Source: Cycas panzhihuaensis (Eukaryota > Cycadophyta). Taken from it: DNA of 64,000 nt. The notes under the pieces are model-generated. The model saw only the letters and a program-made list of their open reading frames with translations, was not told where the DNA came from and ran no database searches. A program made the position numbers and the translations under genes. Location: assembly GCA_023213395.1 (NCBI GenBank), contig CM041465.1, forward strand, positions 152,961,741-153,025,740, written 5' to 3'. Of the stretch, positions 11,650 through 22,949 are shown one piece after another; position 1 is the first letter of the stretch, and each line of letters opens with the position of its first letter.

Positions 11650-12170
11650 AGAGCATCTACCACAATATTATCTTTTCCCTTTTTATATGTGATTGTGAAA
11701 TCGAAAACTTAGAGGCGGTCAATCGATTTACCCTGATCTTCCAAGGGGACTGGTTGATGTAGTAAGTGACAAAGGCTATGATGATCAGTGAGGATAGTAA
11801 ATTTAGAACCAAGTAGATACTGTCACCATTTGTTAATGGCATGAAACACGGCCCACAATTATTTTTGATAGGTAAACATTCTACATTTATGATCTTTGAG
11901 TTTTTGACTTTCAAAGGCGATGGGGTGGAAGTCCTGCATTAAGACTGCACCCAATCCAAACCCGAAGGCATCGCATTCTAACTAGAAAGGCCAAGAAAAG
12001 TTAAGAGAGGCCAAAACTAGGGTGGTTGTCATGACCTCCTTTAGATAGAGGAAGGCCGCATTAGCTGAGGAGGACCATTAGAAGGAATCATTCTAAAGTA
12101 AGTGGGTTAAGGGGGTGGTTAGTGTGGTATAATTTCGAATAAACTGACAATAGAATCCAGTAAGTCTTAG
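11650..12170 (-). pseudogene. RNase H and connection of Chromo-A
   Basis: Minus-strand motifs in order are LECDAFGFGLGAVLMQ, PIAFESQKL, WAVFHAINKW, FTILTDHHSL and KGKDNIVVDALSR. This is the usual gypsy RNase H order (D, E, D, then the VVDALSR end that precedes integrase). Stops are frequent, often TAG where CAG or TGG is expected. Confidence 0.8.
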
Positions 12171-12199
12171 GAAAGCCCACAATTAGGTTAGGGTTTTTG

Positions 12200-12518
12200 G
12201 GGTTGGCTAATTAGTGATGACAAAGATTTTATTGGGATCCACTCGAACCCCTACAATGGATATAATATGACTAAGGTATTGTAGTTCAGATTTCCCAAAC
12301 TCACATTTGGAGAGTTTAGCATGCAGTTTATTTTCAGCTAGGATTTGAAGGACTATTTCTAGATGTAAGATGTGAGTAGGCATGTTTGAGCTATAGATAA
12401 GAATATTATTGAAGAAGACAATGACAAATTTTCGTAGGTATAGGGAAGAGATCTTGTTCACGAGGGCCTGAAATGTGGCCAAAGTATTACATAGGCCAAA
12501 GGGCATGACCTAGAACTC
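12200..12518 (-). pseudogene. Reverse transcriptase of Chromo-A, C-terminal half
   Basis: Motifs are VMPFGLCNTLATFQ, VIVFFNNILIYS (the catalytic YxDD/FxDD position now reads FFNN, both D to N) and KCEFG. The N-terminal half lies at 20,790-21,190, on the far side of Copia-A. After removing Copia-A and one AAAGT the frame runs through GHFEF and VMPFGL, which proves a single gene was split. Both catalytic aspartates are lost, consistent with G-to-A change. Confidence 0.88.
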
Positions 12519-12523
12519 AAAGT

Positions 12524-12842
12524 TGTTGGGAATAATCCCAATGTTCATGCACTAGAGCACTTAGGGCCCCTCAAAGCCACCTTTGAGGGCCCCTAGGGAA
12601 CCTTGAACTGCTCACCAGGACCGACCACTCACGTGAGGTAATGTGACAGCTTATTTATTTTTATATTTTTCAAACTAACCTTAATTGTTGTGCGGTAGGG
12701 TGATGGCGACGCCTCCCGAATCTCTATTTAAGGGTTGGGAATACCTCCTGGTGTTTATCAACACCGCCACTCTTTCGGAAATCGCCGTTGTACTCAAGAT
12801 GAAAGTCGCGTGATGTCCTGCTCTGCTCCTCCGACTCCATCA
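12524..12842 (+). repeat. Copia-A 5' LTR
   Basis: It starts TGTTGGGAATAATCCCAA (a short hairpin at the very end) and finishes CTCCATCA, followed at once by the primer site. TATTTAAG in the last third is a TATA candidate. A stable inverted repeat lies at 12,564-12,593. It is 17 bp shorter than the 3' LTR because of small deletions. Confidence 0.95.
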
Positions 12843-12844
12843 TT

Positions 12845-12856
12845 TGGTATCAGAGC
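12845..12856 (+). promoter_or_regulatory. Copia-A primer binding site (initiator tRNA-Met)
   Basis: TGGTATCAGAGC lies two bases after the 5' LTR and matches the classic plant LTR-element site complementary to the 3' end of initiator tRNA-Met. Confidence 0.93.
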
Positions 12857-15800
12857 TAAGTTGAGCTACGTTGTCATTTTTCTGATTTTAGTTGCTCAAA
12901 CGTCCGACGGAACATAGCTATATGACTGCTCATTGAGATTCTGGCGAGCTCACTGATCTGCTGGAGAAGATGGTTCTGGATTCCATTCACTGTGGAGGAA
13001 GATCTCCGCCTAAGTTTGTTTCTCCATACGGAAACCAGGTTCCTCGTTTCATTTCTTATTTTTATAAATATTTTTGAAATATGCCTCTTATTTGCTCCTT
13101 TTGATCTCCGATCCGATATATATGCACTCGAATATATGTGCACTTGATAGATTTATAGTTTATATACCTAGATTAATTTTTTTACAATTTATACATCTGT
13201 TTCCCGTTTTCTGCGTGTATTTGCTGCGTTAACTCTGCCCATCGCCCTATATTCTCTGTACACCCACGCCCAGCACTTACTGATATCCTCTGCTTGAGAT
13301 AGTATTGCCGTCCGCCTGCTCGGTGCATCGTGTCTCTGCTTGAGATAGTATTGCCGTCTGCCTGCTCGGTGCATCGTGTCGCCTCGGGTTTCCCGTCTCG
13401 CACTGCCCTCCCTGACTCAACCATCTTCGGTGCGTTGTACATGCCCTGTGTGCTCTGCGTGTTGGCTGTGCTCTGCGTGTTGGCTCAGCGATCCGTTCCC
13501 GTCTCTCTGCGGCTCGGCGCGCTGTGCTCTGCGTGTTTGCGTCTCCGTGTGTCATTGATTGCCTCTGGCGGCTCGGCCCTCTGTGCTCTGCGTGTTTAGT
13601 GCCCATCGTTCCGCCCGCCCGTGCCTGTGTGCTCTCCGTGTTTAGTCTGCCCGTGGACGTTCGTCGCCCCATCGTTCCGCCCGCCCGTGCCTGTGTGCTC
13701 TGCGGCGGACTGTCGTCGCCCCGCCTCGAGATTCGCAGCGATCGGCTGCGTCGCCCCGTGAACGTTCGCATCGCCCGCTTGCATCGTTGATCCGTGCCCC
13801 CCGCCTCGAGATTCGCAGTCCGTGCCCGCCTCTTTATATTTATATCGTATTGTATCTAGAACCGTGATTCACTGCGTGTTGTATTCACGGGACGTATTAT
13901 ATCTAGAGCGTGACGTATTATATTTATTTCGTATTACATGAAGTAATCGCGCATCTATTGCGTTGTATTTGCCGTTGAATTTTGTGATATATCATTAAGT
14001 TTTATTTTTTCTATATTTTAAAATTTCAATTTTAAAGGGTTTGCGTTCTATTTCTAACTCGACGAGCGAGTTCACCCTCCTGGCATCAGAGGTTTTCCAT
14101 TATCTGACTGGTCTCGGGTTCAATCCCAGCCCAGTTCAGTTTCAGACTGTTTTTTAAAGAAGTTTTGTTCTTTTTAAACCTTATTTTTTTAAAATTTCAT
14201 TTCTCCAAAGAGTTATTGGCGCATTTTTTGCCATAACTTCCCCCTGGCTCATCGGTTTCAGACGAAACCTGCGCCATCAGATCAGAAATTTTCCGTAGAT
14301 TAATTTCGACTGGTCATAAGACCGATTTGGTGCCCATTTGACCTCGTTTCACCCTTTTTAACATTGGACTTTCGAAATTTCAGCAGTTTTTACATTTTTG
14401 ATAAAATCGGTTTTTGAACTGGCTGCTATTTATTGTTGGTAAACTGTTTTGTATCCGAATTTTTTCCTATAGTGATCTACGTCATATAGAATCTAATACC
14501 CATCCTTTACTTTTATTTTTTGACTTCATTTTCACTAATATTTTAATCGCTAAAATAAGAAAATTAGTTGATTTTGCCTGTTTCTTGAACATTCTCCATA
14601 AAGATACTTGTCACCTTTTTCACTATAATTTTTGCAATTTTTATCAGATTTCATTTCCGTCAGCTTCGTTGGGAAGCTGACTCATTTCTCTTCACTGTGA
14701 TATATTTTTTCATATACTTTGACATATTTTGCTTATATTTCAAATCAGCTAAAGTTGAGTCATTTTATTGGCCTAAATCTGCATTTTTTACACCTGTTTA
14801 ATATATTCTTTCAAATTTTTTCAATTGGCAGAATATTAATTACTTCATCAATAATATTTAATTATTTTTTCAACTTTTCTAAGGATTAATTAGTACTTTT
14901 ATACAATTTTTCCCTACCTTGCTCCTGTTAGGCTCCATAAGGAGGTCCTTTTCTTAGCATCATTCAAAACGTGACTTATTGGTATCATTTTTCAAAACCG
15001 TCTGTCTTATTGGATTCACATTTCAGCAATCTACATATTGATAAAATTTTAAGCTATTCTGACCTCATTCAATATCGTTTTCAATGCTAAAGTTGAGTAT
15101 ATATATTCATCCTAGCAAGCTTGTCTTCCTTTCAAAAATTGTAAAGAAAATTCTAGTTTACTCAAAGTTTTTTGCTTGATCTTTCTACAAGCACTTTACA
15201 TTATTTTGAACAAGTATTTATTTATAAGGCAATACATAAAAGTTGTTCTTAAAAGAAGTTTTTTACATTGAAGATTTATTATTCATTTGAGAAATCGGCA
15301 TCTGTTTATCTATTCTCAAAAGTTTATTTTAAATCTTGCATAAGTGAAAAGTTTTGAGCATCATTACTTTTTTTGATTGTTTTACTTTAAAAGTGTATTA
15401 AAGTTCTTCTTCATTATTAGAAAATATCATCCTTCTTGCACTTATAAAAGAAAAATTGCATTTCTTTTCAAAGGCATCTTATATTTGTTTGAAGGACATT
15501 ATATATTTTTTTTGAAAAAAAGCAAAAAGAGTTTTTTTGTAAAAGTTTTCATTTCATCTTGCTTAGAGCATTTTTTTTCTATTATCAAAAGAATTTTCTT
15601 TTTCTAAGCAAGACCACATTGCTAAATAGATTAGTTTTCACATTAAATAAGATAAATCCCGAATTGAACCACACTTTTTTCCAGCCTTGCAAGGGGAACG
15701 GTTAGGACCCCTGAAGTTACCACCCCGCACACGCTAATCGGCCTACTCATATTGGATGAGGACAGCCATTAGCTATCAGGTGTATACGGTGGCAGGCTGA

Positions 15801-16240
15801 GGTGTAGAACCTTTCCTTTTATGGTGTTTGGAGACCAAGGCTAGACCTGGAGAGGGTGAGTGCCTTTGGTTCGAGAACCTTCACCGCTAGATCTGACGCT
15901 AGGCATAAATCCGCAGTGGACCAACAATTCGAGGGGTGTCAAAGCCTTCTTAGCACCCACGTCTTGAGGTATATAGAGCCTGGCCAAGACTGCAGATAAA
16001 GGGTCCCTGTTTTGCCATCCGTAAGGCGCCATCGAGTAATAGCAGAAGGTTGCCCCAGGAAAAACATAAACTTAGAGCCTAGTAGCCTTTCTAGGTCCTA
16101 GTTCATTTGTTCAAACTTTTGAAAACCTTGGGATATATATATTTGGAAATAATCTCTTTCATTTTAAGTTCTTTCAAATTTTCTACATTCAAATATTTTG
16201 CTATTGCATTCATCACAATTTTATACAACCTTAATTTAAA
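12857..16240 (+). other. Long untranslated leader of Copia-A
   Basis: About 3.4 kb separates the primer site from gag. It has three parts: a GC-rich block (13,200-13,830) with tandem repeats, a very AT-rich block (13,980-15,650), and a balanced block (15,660-16,080) without stable coding. No copia protein motif is found in any frame. Open frames in the GC-rich block result from base composition. A leader of this size is long for copia elements. Confidence 0.7.
13288..13379 (+). repeat. 46-bp tandem duplication in the Copia-A leader
   Basis: Two direct units at 13,288-13,333 and 13,334-13,379 begin CTCTGCTTGAGATAG and end GCATCGTGT, differing at one base (CCGTCC / CCGTCT). Further short direct repeats follow: CTCTGCGTGTTGGCT twice near 13,450-13,485, CCATCGTTCCGCCCG at about 13,603 and 13,669, and CGCCTCGAGATTCGCAG at about 13,723 and 13,802. 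Confidence 0.9.
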
Positions 16241-17844
16241 ATGACATCTAGTTTTGGGAATATGATTATTCCTAAGTTTGATGGAAATAATTTTCTTAAC
16301 TGGAGTAGGAGGATGAGGCCCATCCTCATAGCAAATGAAATGTGGGATATAGTGAGAAATGGTTACAATGACTTAGGATCAAACCCATCTGATACTGAAA
16401 AAGCTACATACAAAGAAAATATCAAAAAAGATAATGAAGCCTTAGCCCTTATCTTTTGTGCTTTGGAAGATCACGTTTTCCCACGCGTTAGTGAATCCAT
16501 TAAGTCCAAAGAGGCTTGGGATGCTCTACAGCTTATATACGAAGAAGGCCCCTCTAAACTACAAAACTTAAGAAGTAAGTTTGAAAATTTACGTATGATG
16601 CCTCATGAATCAATAACTGAATTTATGACCAAGATTCAAGACATAGTTAACCAAATGAGGTCCCTTGGGGATACCTTAACCGAACAAAGAGTTGTTGAGC
16701 GGATCCTTCACGTGTAGGAGCCAGACGCTTTGAAATAGTAGCTACAAGTATTAGTGTATCTAAAGACCTAAGTACCCTCAAAATAGAACAACTTACTGCT
16801 ATGCTTATGTCCATGGAAGAGCAACAAGCTGCCAACGAAACCTTAGAACATGCCTTTGCTACAAAGGCCAACATTCAATCTAATCCTCAAGATAGCACTT
16901 CAAAACAAAATGAATCCTCTCTAAGGAGAAAAGATGAAAACCCTAGAACTGAACCTAGACAAAATCCTCCATGATACCAAGCTCCTCATAATAGACAAGG
17001 ACGACCCCCACAACATGAAAATTCTCCAAGACATTCGAACACTCAAAGAAACCCTAACCAACAAAGACAAGTTGAAAATCATTCTTGTTGTCCACATTGT
17101 CATGGGAACCCACAACCTTCTAGAACACCTCAAAACTATCGTGACCAACCAAGAAATACTCATACTCAATTCTATGAGGAAAGGGGGAGACCTCTCAACT
17201 TTGATCACTCTTCACCAAGGAATCAACATCTTAGTTATGGAAAAAGAGATCAACTATATTGCACTTATTGTCGTAGAAATGGTCACACTGAAGATAAGTG
17301 TTTTTCCAAACATGGAACACCCTCTAGAGGACATGTGTCAAATACATCAGAATCTAAAATCCACAATAGGTTATTTCTATCTAGTTTTTCAAACCAGGAA
17401 GAAGAGGATAATAGTTGGTACATTGATTCCGGTTGTTCCACCCACATGACCCATAAAGAACAATTATTTCAAACTTTGGATACAAATAAGAAAGGGTCTA
17501 TTATGTTTGGAGACAACACTTCCCACCAATCGATTGGAAAAGGTAACATTGCCTTATTGACTGATAGTGGTGAATACAAATATTTAAATGATGTTCTATA
17601 CGTTCCCGCTTTAAGGAAAAACTTACTATCGGTAGGACAGATGATGGGACAAGACTATAAAATAATTTTTGACAACGGCGAATCTATCATTAAAGATAAA
17701 CGACAAAATGAAGCTATTGTTGCTAGGGGTATCATGACTAAAGATCGTCTATTTAAACTTACTATCACCCCTCGTAAACATATGCCCTTAGAACCACAAA
17801 TACTATGGATAGTGACCTATGGCATCGACGTTTGGCCACCTTAA
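16241..17844 (+). pseudogene. Copia-A gag and protease
   Basis: Gag starts MTSSFGNMIIPKFDGNNF, a typical copia gag start, with WDAL and the helical region NLRSKFENLRMM. A one-base shift near 16,712 moves the frame. In the new frame gag continues (ARRFEIVATSISVS), reaches a zinc knuckle CTYCRRNGHTEDKC near 17,260 and then the protease active site WYIDSGCSTHMT at about 17,413. One TGA replaces a TGG near 16,971. Gag would form the particle and the aspartic protease would cut the polyprotein. Confidence 0.9.
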
Positions 17845-18683
17845 TTATACAAGTTTAGCCCTTATGAAAAGATTAGATATGGTTAATGGCTTACCCCTAT
17901 TGATATTAACAAAGAGTTGTGTGAGGATGCCTTCTTGGAAAACATCATAGAGAAAGTTTTCCGGACTTTAGCCATCGGACATCCGCCTCTTCAACTCGTA
18001 TACAGATATTTGTGGCCCAATGGCCACTCCTCCTCGGTGCCAAATATTTCCTTACATTTATTGATGACTTTACAAGAAAGACTTGGGTGTTCTTTCTCAA
18101 ATACAAATCGATGCTTTTGACCACTTTGTTGACTTCAAAACCTTCGTTGAGCGACAAACCGGATATCATATCCTCTCCTTAAGATCCGATAATGGGGAGA
18201 ATTTACCTCTAATATCTTCAAGGATTATTGTATCCAACATGGGATTAGGCGACAACATACCAACCCCTACACCCCACAACAAAATGGTGTAGGTGAAAGG
18301 AAAACAGAACTATCGTAGAAATGGCACGTTGTATGCTTAAAGATAAAAACTTAGGCCATGAATTTTGGGCCGAAGCAGTCCATACCGCAGTCTACTTACT
18401 TAATCGATGTTCCACAAAAGCTGTTAGAGGGAAGACACCAGAAGAAGCATGGACAGGTTATAAACCTAGTATCCGTCACCTTAAGGTATTTGGCTGTTTA
18501 GCCTATGCCCACATCCCTGACCAAAGAAGAACCAAATTAGATGATCATAGTGTAAAATGCATCTTTATTGGATATAGTGAATCATCAAAATCTTACAAAG
18601 TTTATGATCCCAAATCAAAAGTTATTCTGAGTAGGGATGTCAAATTTCAAGAAGACACCTACTATCAAAATAATCACGAATAA
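17800..18683 (+). pseudogene. Copia-A integrase
   Basis: It begins with the GAG-preintegrase motif (LWHRR ... GHLNYTSLALMKRLDM), where a missing T shifts the frame. Pieces of the core follow in alternating frames (DDFTRKTWVFF, RSDNGE, then ENRTIVEMARCMLKDKNL). The last 120 codons, 18,321-18,683, are open: WAEAVHTAVYLLNRC, GKTPEEAWTG and IFIGYSESSKSYKVYDP are standard copia integrase C-terminal motifs. At least three frameshifts make it dead. Confidence 0.88.
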
Positions 18684-18889
18684 CAAAAGGACATTACCAT
18701 TAAGTTTAATGCATCAAATACATCTAAATATGTGCCCCCTATGTGGAGAAACTCTCCGGAAACTACTAGGGAAACAACATCACCTCAACCACCATCACAA
18801 CCTCTACCTAAATGGGTTCACCGCAATCATGACTTAGGAAATATATTAGATAACAATCGAAGATCTACACGTTCACACAAAGTTAACTT

Positions 18890-20437
18890 TGCTCTAATGA
18901 GTAAGTTACTTGAAAGTCATGAGCCTCAAACCTTTGGTGAGGCTAATCAACATGAGTCTGTGGCAAAACGCCATGCAAGAGGAATATAAATCTATCGTTA
19001 AAAATGATACTTGGGAACTTGTAGACTTACCACCAAGAAAGAAAGCCATTGGAACCAAATGGGTTTATAAGACTAAGTTCCACTCTGATGGATCAATTGA
19101 TAAATATAAAGCTCGTTTAGTTGCCAAAGGATATGCCCAAAAAGAAGGAATAGGCTATCACCAAACATTTGCCCCATTTGCTAGAATAGAATCAGTTCGC
19201 ATGATAATAAGTTTAGCCGCCCAAATGGGTTGGCCTGTTTATCAAATGGACGTAAAAGTGCTTTTTTAAATGGTTATATTCAAGAAGATATCTATGTCTC
19301 TCAACCCCTCGGTTTTGAAGTCAGGGGGGAAGAAAACAAAGTGTATAAGTTAAAGAAAGTGTTATATGGTCTAAAACAAGCACCTAGGGCTTGGTATTCC
19401 CGATATAGACACATATCTTAAAGATCAAGGGTTTGAAAGATCTCAAGCAGATCCAAACCTTTACACTAAAATTAAAGGAGATTCGATATTGATCGTAGGA
19501 CTTTATGTAGACGACTTAATTTATACCGGAAATGACTCCCAACTCTTAAGTCAATTTAAAGAAGCTATGTGTAAGGAATTCAAATGATGACTTAGGTCTT
19601 ATGCACTACTTCCTAGGATTGGAAGTGTGGCAAGACAAACAAGGAATATTTATCTCTCAACGTAAATATATACTAGACCTTCTACAAAGATTTAATATGA
19701 CAAACTGTAAACCATTGTCAATACCAGCAGAAATTGGAATTAAACTCTCTAAGACAGATGACTCAACCTCCGTTGATCCCACTCACTATAGACAATTGAT
19801 TGGTAGCCTACTTTATTTGACCTCTACTCGACCTGATATAACATATTCCGTAAGTGTTGTATCTAGATTCATGCAGGATCCAAAGACATCCCATTGGCAA
19901 GCTGCTAAAAGAATCCTCAGATACCTTAAAGGGACTTCAGACTTTGGACTATACTACAAACCTACATCCGAGTTTCGCTTAATCTGTTACATGATTGACA
20001 ATTGGTGATATTGATGATAGAAAATCTACTTCTGGTTATGCATTTAGTATGGGATCGTGAGAGCTTGGAGTTCAAAGAAACAAAATACCGCTTCCTTATC
20101 CACACCAAGGCGAATATAAAGCCGCAGTGTTAGAGCCCGTGAATCAATCGGTTAAGAAGACTCTTACAGGATTTTCAAATTAAACAAAGAAGGCCCCACT
20201 AAAATTTGGTGTGACAATCGAGCGCTATTCAAATGACCAAAAATCCGGTCTTCCACGGCAGTAACAAAGCACATTGAAACTCAATACCACTTTATTCGTG
20301 AACTTGTACAAGGTAACATATAGAGTTGACTTATCAGTAGCAATCAAGATCAAACAGCGGATATTTTTACAAAGGCCTTGGGAAAAGTCAAGTTTGAAAA
20401 GTTCAGAGATGATTTAGGAGTCATACACATTGGGCTT
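18890..20437 (+). pseudogene. Copia-A reverse transcriptase and RNase H
   Basis: RT motifs in order are WELVDLPPRKKAIGTKWVYK, KARLVAKGYAQ, FLNGYIQEDIYVSQP, YGLKQAPRAWYSR, then YVDDLIYTG (catalytic YVDD) near 19,505, and HYFLGLEV. RNase H includes IGSLLYLTSTRPDI, RILRYLKGTSDFGLYY, DRKSTSGYAF and the typical end ADIFTKALGKVKFEKF near 20,360. Frameshifts occur near 19,260, 19,415, 19,585 and 20,005, some at homopolymers. It ends just before the polypurine tract. Confidence 0.92.
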
Positions 20438-20448
20438 ATGGGGGAGAA
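20438..20448 (+). promoter_or_regulatory. Copia-A polypurine tract
   Basis: ATGGGGGAGAA lies directly before the 3' LTR, the expected plus-strand primer position. Confidence 0.85.
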
Positions 20449-20784
20449 TGTTGGGAATAATCCCAATGTTCATGCACTAGAGCGCTTAGGGCCCCTCAAA
20501 GCCACCTTTGAGGGCCCCTAGGGCACCTTGAACCGTTCAGCAGCCGCCCGGACCGACCACTCACGTGAGGTACGTATTTACCGTTATTTATTTTTTATAT
20601 TTTTTCAAACTAACCTTAATTGTTGTGCAGCTAGGGTGATGGCGCCCGACGCCTCCCCGAATCTCTATTTAAGGGTTGGGAATACCTCCCTGGTGTTTAT
20701 CAACACCGCCACTCTTTCGGAAATCGCCGTTGTACTCAAGATGAAAGTCGCGTGATGTCCTGCTCTGCTCCTCCGACTCCATCA
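20449..20784 (+). repeat. Copia-A 3' LTR
   Basis: 336 bp, TGTTGGGAATAA to CTCCATCA, nearly identical to 12,524-12,842 apart from a few substitutions and short deletions in the 5' copy. AAAGT follows directly. Confidence 0.95.
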
Positions 20785-20789
20785 AAAGT

Positions 20790-21200
20790 GGCCATGGTGG
20801 GCTCAAAAATCCATTTTATATTGATCCTTTAGCAAGATAGGGATTTTGTAATATCTTGACTGTAAATCGAGTTTGGTAAACATTGCAACACCATGGATTT
20901 CATCTAACATGCCATCGATTCGTGGCATAGGAAACTTAGTTTTTATGGTGATTTTATTGAGCACACGATAGTCAATGCAAAGTCAGAAAGAGCCATCCTT
21001 TTTGTGAACTAAAGTGATGGGTGCCACATACGGGCTTTTACTAGGTTGGATGATGCCCATGTCCAACAATTCCTTTGTAATTTTTTTGATTTCATTTGTT
21101 TGGAAATAGTAGTTCCTATATGGTTGAAGGCTAATCGGGTCATGTGAACTTTGTAACTCAATAGTATTATAACAACCTCTATCGGGCAAGGTGTTGGTAG
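20790..21200 (-). pseudogene. Reverse transcriptase of Chromo-A, N-terminal half
   Basis: Minus-strand motifs are ELLDMGIIQPSKSPYVAPIT, LVHKKDGSF, LCIDYRVLNKITIK and FTKLDLQSRYYKI, ending at HHGHF exactly at the Copia-A target site. The frame resumes at 12,518. Stops at places such as SF*LC and DF*AHH are TAG-type replacements. Confidence 0.88.
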
Positions 21201-21409
21201 GTAACAGAGCAAATACATATTAGTATTGATCTAATACTTATTAGATACCAGGGTGAATACCGGAAGGGGCTTGGATATGGTTAAGACGAATGATGTATCC
21301 TATGTTACCATTGAGTTGTTGTTGCATTCAAGTGGGTGAGATTATTTTGTTTAGGGGGGCTTACATCCCATAAATTTTATGTGAGCGACCCATGTGATCT
21401 TTGAACATA

Positions 21410-21750
21410 ATGAATGGGGTTGTGGATGAGTTATTGGTGCTATAAGTTCTTAGAGTTTGGAGCCATTATATACCAAGAATTGCATTTGACCTACTTACGG
21501 ATAGGGCATAAAAATTAGAGATAAAGGTATATGAGCCAATATGGACCGTGAGGTTTTTTATTGTTCCAGCACAATGAAGGGTGTGATGACTAGGTAAGGA
21601 GTAAGTAAATCCTATTTTAGGTTCTATGTAAAGATTCAACTATCAAGCAATGGATATATCAATAAAATTTAGCAACGCACCACCATCAATTAAAATGGTA
21701 ATTGGGGTTTTCCAAAGTATTCCTTTAACTTGGAGCAGTTCAGGACATAC
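21410..21750 (-). pseudogene. Protease of Chromo-A
   Basis: The minus strand shows ITILIDGGALLNFIDISIA, the gypsy aspartic protease active site (the usual D-S-G reads D-G-G), and further on AILGI*WLQTL, the conserved protease end. A frameshift precedes the active site. Confidence 0.75.
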
Positions 21751-22249
21751 AGTGGAGGTAACAACTGATAAGGAAACTTAGGTTCATGGTTTGGGGCTAA
21801 CTCATTAACAGGGTGGTCTTGGGATTCATCATCATATTCGTGCTTAGTCTCAAGGTCATCTTCCAAAGATAAGTTTGGGTCAATTGTGAAGACCATCTTC
21901 CTAACTTTGCAGATTCTATTATGACTAGAGGTCTATTTTTTAGAACATTGCATATAGAGACCGACTTCCTGATGATGTTGTGCTTCTACTGGAGTGATGT
22001 GTATAGACTTCGAATATGGTTCCATAGTGCACTGCTCGAGAGATATAGATGGGGTGTCCTCTGGTCATGGGCGTGACTGTTGGTAGTCAGTTGGATATGG
22101 TCTTTAGGACCAGGCAGTATCAATTTGTCAAGATCATGAAAGCCAAATGGAGTCTCGTTTGAATGGAGGAGGCCTTTCTGTGACAAACTCTGTTTCTACT
22201 GCTTTAGTTATATTAATTGGATCTTTTACAGTAGATATGGAGACTGTCT

Positions 22250-22945
22250 TCAGGTGCATTTGGATACATTCTTTAAGCTTGGACACATACGTATCTATCT
22301 CTGTCTATTTATCAAGTTGTTGATCAACCTGATTACGTAAAGAGTAGAACTCATCAACGTAAACTTTAACAGAGGATAGTTACTTTAATCGTGTCAGTTG
22401 TGTGAAAAAATATTAGTTTCAAGTGTCTTCATACTGCTCAAAAAAATAAGTAGAGAAATATGCCCAAGACTAGCTAGAAGGGTAGTCTCGCTTCCACCAT
22501 CGAAACCAATGATATGCCTTCCCATCTAAGTGGATGGAAGCAAATGTAAGTTGTTCATTTATTAACATTAGGTTGAGTGTGAAGTAGGATTCAAGTTTAC
22601 TAATCCACTTCGTGCGCTATCCTTGTTGAGAGCTAGATCAAATGTGGGTATGTTGATCTTATGATGAAATGGTTGCTGCTGACGTGGAGGCAGAGGCATG
22701 GTTTGTTGCTGTGTGGGGCTGACTGGTGGCGGAGGAGAGAAGTTGTTCAGCCTCTGAATTATATTTTGGATATTAGCATGGGATGCTAGGTTTGACAGTT
22801 TTGAGGTAAATTCTGTCCATATAGTAACTACTTCATTTTTAACCTCCTCGTACATGTGGTCAAAATCTTCCTTGATTTTTTCTTGAAAATTGGTGACTCG
22901 GGTCTTGAGTGCTAAGATTTTGTCACTGTTACTTTGAGGAGCCAT
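22250..22945 (-). pseudogene. gag of Chromo-A
   Basis: The gag frame begins MAPQSNSDKILALKTRV at 22,945, followed by a predicted coiled coil (KIKEDFDHMYEEVKNEV), a proline/glutamine-rich linker and KINIPTFD, which resembles the start of the retrotransposon gag domain. The frame breaks at 22,568. Further gag sequence is visible downstream but badly degraded. Position (between 5' LTR and PR) supports the call. Confidence 0.75.
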
Positions 22946-22949
22946 GGAG

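Larger units (their letters stand above)
12519..20789 (+). mobile_element. Copia-A: complete Ty1/copia element with AAAGT target duplication
   Basis: LTRs at 12,524-12,842 (319 bp) and 20,449-20,784 (336 bp) are flanked by AAAGT at 12,519-12,523 and 20,785-20,789. Total length is 8,261 bp. Internal order is primer site, an unusually long leader of about 3.4 kb, gag, PR, INT, RT-RH and polypurine tract, the integrase-before-RT order of Ty1/copia. It sits inside the Chromo-A RT gene and so is younger. The LTRs are close, but the 5' one has several small deletions, and the coding region has many frameshifts. Confidence 0.95.

Noticed and set aside
13277-13771. Several open frames on both strands in GC-rich DNA
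   Set aside because: They result from GC content and tandem repeats in the Copia-A leader. No motif, no conserved start.
14060-14160. tRNA-like sequence with a B-box-like GGGTTCAATCCC, possible SINE
   Set aside because: No A box at the right distance, and neither T stem nor acceptor stem can be formed.
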